Both the position numbers and the translations under genes were made by a program. From the NCBI RefSeq assembly GCF_905163445.1, contig NC_053191.1:7192001-7256000 (forward strand): DNA of 64,000 nucleotides. The letters are read 5' to 3'. Position 1 is the first letter of the stretch. Each line of letters opens with the position of its first letter. The notes beneath the pieces were generated by a model. That model had not been told where the DNA came from. It did no database searches and worked only from the letters and a program-made list of their open reading frames with translations. This document shows, one piece after another, positions 12,188 to 21,600 of this stretch. The DNA comes from Pararge aegeria. Taxonomy: Eukaryota > Arthropoda > Insecta > Lepidoptera > Nymphalidae.

Positions 12188-13009
12188 CGTTTTTTACAAT
12201 GCAATATTTTTTTCCCTTAAACCTTTTTAGGTTGTACTTACTAAACTGCTTGATTATTAGGACAAATCTATACTTTTCATTATAGCTGGTCGGTACATAA
12301 TTTTTTTTGGAGGACATACATTAATTCATACTGAAGTTTGAAGCATAAACTGTAATGATTTTCACTTTTGTTCGTCTGTCTGTATCTTGGCTGCACATAC
12401 CGCCAAAATTACATACCTATTCAATAAATTTCAAACATAACGAGATTTGTGTTCGTACTACAAGTTGGGACACAGTACAAGCAAAATTAAGAACTTAACC
12501 GCGTATGCGACTAATATTGAAGCACTCCACCTTAGAATGCTTACTCGAACGAACAATTAGTTGCTTCATAACATTTAGCAGTTTACCTTCATTATTTTAC
12601 CTCTAATAAAGTTCACCATAAAATGGGAAAATGAGGAATAGTTTGTAAGCTAGCAACATTCCGCGGGTGTAAAGTGATACGTGCGCGGGGGCGTTTTGCG
12701 TTACGTATTTTCACTATTTTTGGACACATTACACTGCATTCAATAATGGCTGAATGAGGATTTTGTATGTTCTTAATTCAATGACAGCACAGTTACCTTG
12801 GGAGAGGAGATGAAATTTTTTAGTGATTTTACACCATAACTCCGTCAAATGAGAACCAATTTTTAATAATTATTTTTGCTCTGGCAAGGTTTCTATGCTC
12901 GAAAAATTGATAAAGCTGTGGGAGAAGGTGACATTTTATTCATCCCCGGGGAGTTAAATGTCCATGCTAGCCGTGCAGTTAGAGGTATGAGATATATAAA
13001 AACCATACC

Positions 13010-13368
13010 CCAATGGTTTCTACACGGTATCGTACCGGAACGCGAAATCGCCTGGTGGCATGTCTTTGCCAGTAGGGTGGTAACAGTGGCGTGCAGTGGG
13101 TTTTTTACCAGGGTATGCCTACAGCAGGAAAATATTTATTGCATAAAATGGAAAAAATCCTCCTCTTATACAGGTTATATTTAAATTTTAGGGTATGCAA
13201 TGCTTTTGTGCATGTATGAAGTGCACGCCACAGGGTGGTAACTAGCATCGGCCGATGTCTAGTCCATCAGACGAGACCAGAGAAATTCAGGACTAAAGTG
13301 CCCCCGCGGGAATCGAACCCGGGACCTCCCACTTATAAGAAATCACTGCGCCAGCTGGAGGTCGTCGA
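13010..13368 (-). mobile_element. SINE-C copy interrupted by a MITE
   Basis: On the reverse strand the head has box A- and box B-like segments, gcgcagtgatt and gggttcgattcc, from 13368 inward. The body continues to the left of the MITE with the inverse of ggcatgtctttgccagtagg. Confidence 0.65.
13084..13233. mobile_element. hAT-type MITE with exact 8-bp target duplication
   Basis: Begins CAGTGGCGTGCAGTGGG and ends GTGCACGCCACAG. It is flanked on both sides by ggtggtaa (13076-13083 and 13234-13241), the sequence present once in unoccupied SINE-C copies. It ends in the same tgtatgaagtgcacgcca block as the element at 408-538. Confidence 0.8.
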
Positions 13369-14205
13369 AATCAAGTCTTGCTTTTACGATTACTTTGCTT
13401 TGATAGTAATTGGAGCTAAGAATGACGCAAGCTATATTCTGGTATACTTCTTAATGGGGATAACCCATTCATTTACTGACTTGAATCAATTATGCTTAAA
13501 GTCTTACTAACGACTGTTGTGCTGCTATTGGCCACAGTTCTCTCGATTATTTGCAGACATTTGTGATGAATTATAAGTATAACGTAAACTGGAGTAGGTT
13601 CCTGGGACGGTCATTACCGATTGGCAACGTTTAAATAGTTGACGGTTTCAAATAGTTATAACAGTACCTACGATTGAAAAATTCTTTGTGTTAGGTAGCT
13701 GATTAATTGACGAAGGTAGTAAATTATGAAGCAGTGCGCTGCATTCACAGCTGCATAAAAAGTCTTTTTACAAATCCAGTAAGTTCTAAACCTATGTATC
13801 CTCATTACTGGATTCATCATCACCTCCAAGAGACTATAAAAATCTAGAGCTGTAATAAAGGCCTAAGGGGATTGAAGGAGGTCAAGGATGGGACCCTTGA
13901 TTTAATATGTTACTACTGGGTTGACCATAATCACCATGCTGGCCAGATGGGTTGGTGATTGCAGTAGATGGTAGTACTAGCACAGCGGACGCTGCTTGCC
14001 CATTCTCTGTTCCCTTTGTTACATTTTAAATGTTACTAAATAAATATTTTGTATATTTCAGTAAGTAAATAAATTGAATATTGAATATTCAATATTCAAT
14101 ATTAAAGAATTAATATGTTATTTTATTATTCAATATTCCGGCTATTGAATACAATAACTATAACTATTCTGTGACCAAAGATTATACGGCGAATTAAACG
14201 CTCAA

Positions 14206-14265
14206 TGACATTTTAAAGGTGACAGTTGACGTAACTTAACTTTGCAGTAACTAAACGCTTTGACA
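14206..14265 (+). promoter_or_regulatory. TGACA cluster upstream of EXOC8
   Basis: TGACA occurs at 14206, 14220 and 14261, all within 170 bases of the EXOC8 start codon. A similar, denser cluster lies upstream of Vps33A. Promoter function is inferred from position only. Confidence 0.35.
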
Positions 14266-14363
14266 TTTGATGGGTTGATTGATACGTCCTGTCGTTCGAT
14301 TATCGAATGATGTGAGAAACTGTGTTATTTATTCTAAAATAACTATCGAAATTGTAAATATAT

Positions 14364-14387
14364 ATGCGAAACCATGTCCGATATTAA
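14364..14387 (+). other. short upstream ORF overlapping the EXOC8 start
   Basis: ATG at 14364 opens a seven-codon ORF (MRNHVRY) ending TAA at 14385-14387, so it overlaps the EXOC8 ATG at 14374 in another frame. The EXOC8 ATG has the better context (A at -3). Translational effect is inferred. Confidence 0.5.
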
Positions 14388-16422
14388 TATGGAAAAGTTT
14401 GCGGTACCAGAATTCGTACCCGAACGGTACGTAAAGGAGCTAGCGAAGTCGTGTGTCGGAGGGGAGGAGTTAGCCCAGCAGAAGGAGAAAATCCAAAGTT
14501 TAGCTGAAGAAACCGCAAGTGCCCTCAAAAAAAATGTGTACGAAAATTATATGCAATTCATCGAAACTGCCACCGAAATATCCCACTTAGAAACAGAAAT
14601 GTACAAGCTATCGCATTTGTTAAGTGATCAACGAATGGTCCTTACGACTTTATCACAGGCTTCAGTGCTAGGCAACGATAATACGTTATCCCGCGAGTCA
14701 CTCGATAACCATGACTTGGAGGCAGACAGAGTTGAGGAGGAGCGAAAGAATAAACTTAATTCAATCTCGGAAAAAGTTGAGAGCTGTATGAACTTGCTGG
14801 ATGTTCCCGAGAGACATCTATTACACGAAGGAGACTTGCTGGAGATCGACGCTGAGGAAAACACAGCTTTACAAAGAATGCATGTATATTTGTTTAATGA
14901 TTGCCTTATGCTGACCTCTTGGATATCAAATCGACGCGGGCCAATGAGATACAAATTTCAAACAAGTTACCCTATCAGTACATTAGCAGTAGTGAATGTG
15001 CGTGACTTAGGTACAGTGAAGCAAGCATTTAAAGTGCTAGCTTTCCCCGATACAAGAGTGTTTCAATGCAATAGTTTAACAATAAAAAAAGACTGGCTTG
15101 ATAAGTTTGATGTTGCAAAAAAAATGCACATAGAGAAAGAAAACTTAAAACAAAAGAAAAAGGATTCCCAAGACAAACTTAAACACGAGTCATTGGAGTC
15201 CCCTAGTCTTTCAGTTGAGGAGATACCATCTCCACAAATAGCTTCACTGCCAGACTGGCTATCTGACGTCACTGAAGAATTGGATGTCTTTATTGTAGAG
15301 AGACACTTCCAAAAAACTTATGATTTAATGATAAAAGCACAGAGGACATTAAGTACAGAAGAATTTATAACCCACCCTCAAAGGACTGATATATTAAAAA
15401 AGATTGAACAAAAGCAAAAAGTCTTGACTGAGATATTACTAAAAGAACTAGACGTCACTCACAACTGGAGTCCGAGAGGTGGCTTGAGATCATCACGTCA
15501 CCCAGTACTAATTCTTAATAAATTTAATATGACTAGTCAGGCCTGTGAACTGTTTCTTGATATCTGTAATCACACAGTTAAAGCACATGTCAAAGCTGTG
15601 CAATTAGAGGGTTCTATTTACAGTTATGTGAAGCAAGTGGGGGAAGTTTTCTTCTGTTCCCTAAGTGATGCCTTAACAGAATTTATTTCATTATTTCCTA
15701 AAAATAAATTAAGCGCTTTTGTTGTGTGGGCTAGTATGCAACTTAGAATACTCATGAGTCAAATTATAAAGCAAGTATTTACACCACAGTGTGCATTAGA
15801 TTCCATTTTAGATTGTGTTCAAAGTTTAAGGGAGCAATGTACTCTTTTCTGTGAATTTGGATTAGACTTAAGATTTCAGATGAACAGTTCTTTAAGATCA
15901 CCAATTATAAAAGCTTTAAGAGAGTACAAGGAGAAGATTGTTGATTCGATGAAAACTAAAGTGTCAGAAGACAAATGGACTCCTGTCAATATGCACACTA
16001 AAGCGGGAGTTAATAAATTCTTATCACAAATGGAAAATTTGGGCCTTATCTTAGTTAGGTATGTAATAAATGAAACGTGGGTGGACTTATCAAGTAGCAC
16101 TATATGGTTTGTACAGTCTGTTATAACTGTGCAGAATGTTGGTTTAGAAATTGTTACTAAAGACATGATGGATGTTGTGGATGAATGTATATATGCTATA
16201 TTTAATTCTCGTCTTAAATTCTCAATGAGGAATGATTCTTCATATGCACTTAAAAATCTGAAGTTTATTTTAGAAACAGTGATGCCCTATATGATTAAAT
16301 CATATAAGGACAAAGTTGGTTATGATAATGTGAAATTATTAGAATTAGCAGGTGAATATGGTGTCAATATTGCACCACCAAAGAAATCAAACATCACATA
16401 CACAAGTAATGAATATTTATGA
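14374..16422 (+). CDS. EXOC8: exocyst complex component 8 (Exo84), intronless
   Basis: Single open frame of 682 residues, close to usual animal Exo84 length. The exocyst is the octameric complex that tethers secretory vesicles to the plasma membrane. Residues ~15-100 form the Vps51/Exo84-type N-terminal helical region, with the hallmark NYMQFIETATEISHLE at ~58-73. Residues ~140-250 are a PH domain (RHLLHEGDLLEID, then VYLFNDCLMLTSW), in animals an effector surface for Ral GTPase. A Lys/Glu/Ser-rich linker (~245-285) follows, then the Exo84 C-terminal helical domain from LPDWLSDVTEELDVF at ~292. The C terminus ends SNEYL and is complete. The ATG at 14374 is chosen because it precedes the conserved FAVPEFVPERYVKEL segment; Met6 is the only close alternative. 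The gene reads towards Vps33A, whose 3' end is 2.2 kb away. The absence of introns could reflect an old retroposition, but no poly(A) tract or target duplication is seen. Confidence 0.95.
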   Translation: MSDINMEKFAVPEFVPERYVKELAKSCVGGEELAQQKEKIQSLAEETASALKKNVYENYMQFIETATEISHLETEMYKLSHLLSDQRMVLTTLSQASVLGNDNTLSRESLDNHDLEADRVEEERKNKLNSISEKVESCMNLLDVPERHLLHEGDLLEIDAEENTALQRMHVYLFNDCLMLTSWISNRRGPMRYKFQTSYPISTLAVVNVRDLGTVKQAFKVLAFPDTRVFQCNSLTIKKDWLDKFDVAKKMHIEKENLKQKKKDSQDKLKHESLESPSLSVEEIPSPQIASLPDWLSDVTEELDVFIVERHFQKTYDLMIKAQRTLSTEEFITHPQRTDILKKIEQKQKVLTEILLKELDVTHNWSPRGGLRSSRHPVLILNKFNMTSQACELFLDICNHTVKAHVKAVQLEGSIYSYVKQVGEVFFCSLSDALTEFISLFPKNKLSAFVVWASMQLRILMSQIIKQVFTPQCALDSILDCVQSLREQCTLFCEFGLDLRFQMNSSLRSPIIKALREYKEKIVDSMKTKVSEDKWTPVNMHTKAGVNKFLSQMENLGLILVRYVINETWVDLSSSTIWFVQSVITVQNVGLEIVTKDMMDVVDECIYAIFNSRLKFSMRNDSSYALKNLKFILETVMPYMIKSYKDKVGYDNVKLLELAGEYGVNIAPPKKSNITYTSNEYL

Positions 16423-16596
16423 GAATGGTAAAGACTTGATGACTCAATTAACGTGGTGAATGAAAGATTATTTTTATTATGCTGAAGCTTTAATAATGTA
16501 ATATATAGACATTAAGCGTGCAAGATTTTTGTAAGTTTATTTAAACTGATCAAATTAAAATTTATATTATATGCAAGTTAAATAATATTAAATTTT

Positions 16597-16602
16597 AATA
16601 AA
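16597..16602 (+). terminator. polyadenylation signal of EXOC8
   Basis: AATAAA lies 175 bases after the TGA stop, in AT-rich sequence. Confidence 0.6.
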
Positions 16603-17699
16603 CCAAGACTAAGTAGTGGTTTTATTTTTTTTTATTTTAATATTCAAGAATAATAATGATATCACATAGAAAAATAAAAGTCAACATATCCTTTAAACAT
16701 GTATTTATATTAGGTACTTCATATAAATTACAGTACAATATATTATTATTATATTTTTTATTTTGTTATAATCATTGATATTATCTGTGGTTATAAAGAT
16801 GAACAGATATTGTAATTTTACATCACCATTTTTTCTACAAACAAATAGACTATAATATAACATCAACCCATAACTAATGTGGTTAAAACTGTGGGACAGT
16901 AATTCAGTTATTACTTAGAGATCTGCAAAAGTTTTTCAATTTTGCCTGGTGGGAGGCTTTTGCCGTGGCTAGTTACCACCCTACCGACAAAGAGGTACCA
17001 CTAAGCGAATTAACGTTCCGGTACGATGTCGCGTACAAACCGATAATTGGCATGGGTTTAATACTCCTGGTACAGGTGTGCGGTGGCTTCCTTATGTGGT
17101 TGATATTCCATCACCACGCACGAAACGTTTTTTAACCACGTTTCTGATACGTGCCGCTATGATGTAGAACGCCCTCCCGGCAATAGTTTTTCTTGCTACG
17201 TATAATTTGAGTACCTTCAAGGCTAGAGTGAGAGCCTTTTGTAGGCAAGCGTGCTCCAACCTAGACTTCATCATTGCTTTCTAACGGGCATGATTGTCGT
17301 CAAGCGCTGGCCTATCGTAAGTAAAAAAAAAAAAAAAGTTTGCTTGTTACCATCTTAGACTGCATTTTCATTTACCAGCAGGTGAGATTTAAGTCGAGGG
17401 CTGGGGCTCGAGGCTCAGTTGTTTGTTCAGAATAATAAATTATTTTCATAAACATCACTTAAGAAGAGCTCTTGTAGTCTGAACTCTATGACATCTATCA
17501 GATTTTTTAATGTTATCGCCCATACAAATTAATTTGTAAACATAGTTCTGATTTGTGACTTAGTAAGCTATTCTAAGGCCACTGGAATGATGCGTAATAT
17601 AATTAACTGAACAATTATATGCAAAGAGCGTTGCGCCACAGAATCGACTATTCGCGTTCGTTATAAATATATCGAAGTCAGGTGAATATTCGTAAGAAT

Positions 17700-17979
17700 T
17701 CATCATAATAACCTATTACAGGCCCACTAGAGGGCACGGGTCTCCTCCAACAATGAGAAGGGATTAAGGCCGTATTTCACCACGCTGGCCCACTGCGGAT
17801 TGGAGAAACTCCACACACCTTTGAGGACATTAAAGAGAACTCTCAGGCATGCAGGTTTCCTAACGATGTTTTCATTTACTGTTGAAGCAAATTATATTCT
17901 AATTACTTAGAACGCACATAACTTAGGTTCGAAATTTGCCCCCCGTAAGTGGAGTCGAGCTCCTACCCACTGGGCTATT
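17700..17979 (-). mobile_element. SINE-B copy, reverse orientation
   Basis: Reads atcataataacctattaca, then gcccactagagggcacgggt, and caggcatgcaggtttcctaa before gagctcctacccactgggct. This is the inverse of the SINE-B body and head. Confidence 0.7.
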
Positions 17980-18197
17980 AAATTTAGAATTTAGAATTTA
18001 TAAGACTTTAAATCTTAATATATGTTCATATAAACAGCTCAATATTATACTACAATGAACAGTTGTCAAAAAGTACAAAATCAACAGATAAACTAGAAGT
18101 ACAGAGATCCTTCGGAAAGTCGGTCCTTTTTCTCCTAGATTCTGTATGGGGAAGTAGTTCGTTTTTAACTGAAGGATCAGTTCTACATAACGTCTTG

Positions 18198-18251
18198 ACG
18201 AATTATAAAACGTATTGACGTATCCGTACGTCAATACGTTTTATAATTCGT
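18198..18251. repeat. perfect hairpin, 25-bp arms
   Basis: Arms 18198-18222 and 18227-18251 are exact inverse copies separated by the loop tccg. Confidence 0.9.
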
Positions 18252-18270
18252 AATTTCGTAATTCGTTTCG

Positions 18271-18312
18271 TAATTTTGTAAAGATTGACTCCGGTCAATC
18301 TTTACAAAATTA
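18271..18312. repeat. perfect hairpin, 19-bp arms
   Basis: Arms 18271-18289 and 18294-18312 are exact inverse copies, again with loop tccg, only 19 bases after the previous hairpin. Confidence 0.9.
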
Positions 18313-18333
18313 TTACCTATTGTATATTCACAC

Positions 18334-18610
18334 GATAAGCGGCCAGTGGTTAGGACTTCGGCTTAACTTTCGGGGAGCCGATTTCGAATCCTGGTACGCA
18401 GCTCTAGCTTTTCAATGTTATGTGCGTTTAAAAAAAATTAATATAACTTGCTCTAACGGTGTAGAAAACATTGTGAGTGCATGCCTTCCGCTGCTTAGAG
18501 TTCCCCATACTGTTCTCAGAGGCGTGTGAAGTCCACCAATTCGCACTGGACCAGCATTGTGGACTAAAACCCTTTTTATTGCAAAAGGAAACCTGTGCTT
18601 TCGTAGTGAT
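18334..18610 (+). mobile_element. SINE-B copy, degenerate 3' half
   Basis: Head cggccagtggttaggacttc and gagccgatttcgaatcc, followed by body blocks around gtgtgaagtccaccaattcg. The 3' end is diverged and lacks the (gat)n tail. Confidence 0.65.
18575..18580 (-). terminator. probable Vps33A polyadenylation signal within a SINE
   Basis: tttatt on the plus strand (AATAAA on the minus strand) lies 82 bases downstream of the Vps33A stop codon. It is the only such hexamer before that point and falls in the diverged part of the SINE-B copy. Confidence 0.45.
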
Positions 18611-18661
18611 TGATATGCTGATATATTTACACTATTTGAATTTGAACATAACAAACTGAAA

Positions 18662-21600
18662 TTAATCAGTCTCCATTAATGTTTCAATAAAAGTATTGCC
18701 ATTTATTAACTTAGTAGTAAGTATCACAAACTCTACATTAGAATCTTCTTGTTGGCTGAGACTCCTTAGTGCAGAGATTTCGTGGTATGTGCATCCGCCA
18801 ATGAAGAAAACGAGAATTACTTTTGGGGTTTCTATGGATGAGGAGTTCTCGCTCGATATTGAATTACGTCGCGTCATACGAGGCTGTAGGCTCTGGAGCT
18901 CTTCCAAAGACGGCCCGGGAAGATTTCCTAACACATCTGATATACCTGTGAAACGATAATTTTACATCAATATCATATGACTAGATCTGTAGCCGCAGTA
19001 CAGGATGCAAGTTTTGCTCGCTTACAATCGAGGAGTCATTTTCGAATATAAACCTCTTTGTTACCAAAGAAAAATAGTCACTCGTTTTAGGGTCGCAAAT
19101 CCTGCTCTTCTGTTTTTTATTTTCCAAACGTTCTGCAAAAAGCTTTAGACTGCTTTAACCTAAACTGGAGTCGTGTACGCAAATTTGAGCTTTAATAAAA
19201 CATGAATAAGATCCATTATACCCTGATGTTCAAGTATTTCGATACTCGAAAACTACTCGAGCGTGCACGATTGCGAGCGTGCAAATCATATAGGTACTAA
19301 GGGAATTAGGGTAGGGGAAGGATGTTAACGAATTCCTATTTATATAGTTAACGCTAAACCTAGTGGGCAGTGGTGGGCAGTGGCGTGCATAGAGGGTATG
19401 CACAGAGAATGCAGATGGCATAAAATTAAGAAAATCTCCAGTACGCGTTATAAATACTTAATGGTAGGCTTTTTATAACTCTTACAATGCCTATCCTTAC
19501 ATTTTTTATAACTCGTACTGGAGATTTTCTTCATATTATATCATACTCTGTGCATACCCTCTATGCACGCCACTGCTTGTGGGTCAAACTTCGGCTTCCC
19601 TTTCGAAGTTATAAGCAATTAAATATGCTTCAATGGTGAAGGAAATCTGCACGCCTGAGAGCAGGCGTGCAGATTTGAGGCATAGAGCATATATAACGCC
19701 AAAATGTTGTCATAATGAATGAATACAAAATTTCCATTCATAAGGCATATTGTTATCTATACCAATGTTTACAATTATGACCAACACAATTATAGAAATA
19801 GTATTGAAGGAATTCTGGTTAACTTCTCACCAAGAAAATGTCACAGAAATATAGATAGATACTTAGAAAGTCTTTATTGCACATACAGAAAAAAAACAAA
19901 TTGAACAAAACCATTGGTAAATAAATCGCTCGAAGCGATCTCCTTCAGAAAACCTTTGGTTGATGAAGCATGTTTAGTACGGAAATATACTTAATTTCTA
20001 AGTACGAAAAAATCTGGCGAGACTTAACACCACGAGATTGCTTCATATGGTGACAGAAGGGCTGGCTCATTTTGTACGCAAAGAATCAGCCAGGCTGTTC
20101 AGCGCGGAAATACAGCCCGCATTCTTGGCACTTACACGGGGCTTTTTAATTGTAAAACAATGATTTCGTAAATTACAAAGAAGAAGAATGAAAAATGAAA
20201 ACACGACTTACCCGCCCATCCCTTATTTTTGGAGATATGTTCGCTAAGCCTGACTGTCAGAGGTACATATTTGCATGACAAGTAACTCTTTTCCTTAGCA
20301 TTGACTTCAGAGTCGTCCATGGTTAGGTGTAAAGTCTGAAAAAAACGAAATATTTTATTTCCATGAAATGGAAAATTTTACTTTTTGAATATATTGAAAT
20401 CATCGAGGCAACCTATGGCATGGACGCATAGGTCGTTTGTAGGGAGTTCCAAATTCGACGGTCTTGTGCCGCTTGTGAAAGTATTCTGTTGCATAAATAA
20501 TTATTGTTATTTTTTTTTAAATAGATGCAGAACACAAAAGGCCTTATCGCTTAGTAGCGATCTATGCCAGGCAACCTTAGAATTACGAAAAAAAGAGGAG
20601 AAAAAACTGCAGTTGGTACAAAATATAATATACATACATACGAATAACTAAATACTGATATATAAACTTACATACACAAATGCATCTAACATATAATAAA
20701 TATTGAAAAATAACCTAATAATATATTATTTAACATATAATAAATATTTGGAGAAGAGTAAATAAATACTATTTAACATCGTCTTGGACATAATATAATA
20801 ACACTTAAAACTTAACTTAGTAGATTTATTAAAAATTAAACATTCGACAAAATGTATTTAAAATGTGAAGTATTTTTAAATTAAGAGAACTCGCAGCGTA
20901 GATTGCGATAGATGCGATTATCGGTGGAAAAAAATAAAGACGATCGTCGTACGCGAAAAAAGTATGTCTAGAATTTTCGATAATGGTTCTTGAACACGTG
21001 TACATAAAAAATATCTGGTAAATTGGAACCAATTGACACTATATTGAAATGTCAATTGGCCGGCTAGTCGCTGATATTTCTGAGTGATATCACCGATGCT
21101 GACTTCTACCTGACTAAAAAAGTTTTAAGAACTTCACAATGGTAGTTAACGTATCTTGAAAATTAAATAAAATTAAAATTGGGTCGTTTTACAAGTAACT
21201 CGACACTCGTTTTTTATTTTTTTTTATTCTATAAAAAGTTTTCCCTTTAACGCGATGATCTTAGGAACTACTAGTTCGACTTGATCGATCCCCATCCATC
21301 GAGGCCCATCCATTCCATTTTTCGAGGAAGGCTATATATAATCATGCTAAGACCAATAGGAGCACAGCACCCATGTATGATGTATGAGAATGTTTCAAAA
21401 TCGGGGGTTTTTGTTTCCTTTTGAGAGCTTCCGCTGCGTACGCTACGTATACGTTTAAAGTCGCGATAAAATCATGTATATCAAATTTGTTTTCCTTCCA
21501 AAAGTTAAAAAAAAAAGTCCAGACAGCATGTCCATCTTTTAAGGTTGACTTAAACGCAGACGAAGTCGCGAGGGACCGCTAGTCTTAAACTATAGATTGA

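Larger units (their letters stand above)
12042..14373. other. spacer between EGF gene and EXOC8
   Basis: Holds the 3' UTR of the EGF gene, a fragment of repeat G near 12765-12875, a repeat F fragment (12880-12975), a SINE-C copy (about 13010-13368) split by a MITE (13084-13233), and the EXOC8 promoter region. Short repeats of caatatt occur at 14075-14140. No coding region is supported. Confidence 0.6.
16423..18661. repeat. convergent 3' spacer filled with repeats
   Basis: After the EXOC8 3' UTR come a SINE-C body fragment (16966-17068), a repeat with cgtgccgctatgatgtagaa and gccctcccggcaatag (17090-17400, with a 15-base A run), a reversed SINE-B (17700-17979), two adjacent perfect hairpins (18198-18312) and a SINE-B copy (18334-18610). 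No gene is supported. Confidence 0.65.

Noticed and set aside
14343..16166. Minus-strand open frames over EXOC8
   Set aside because: They are antisense shadows of the 682-residue EXOC8 frame.
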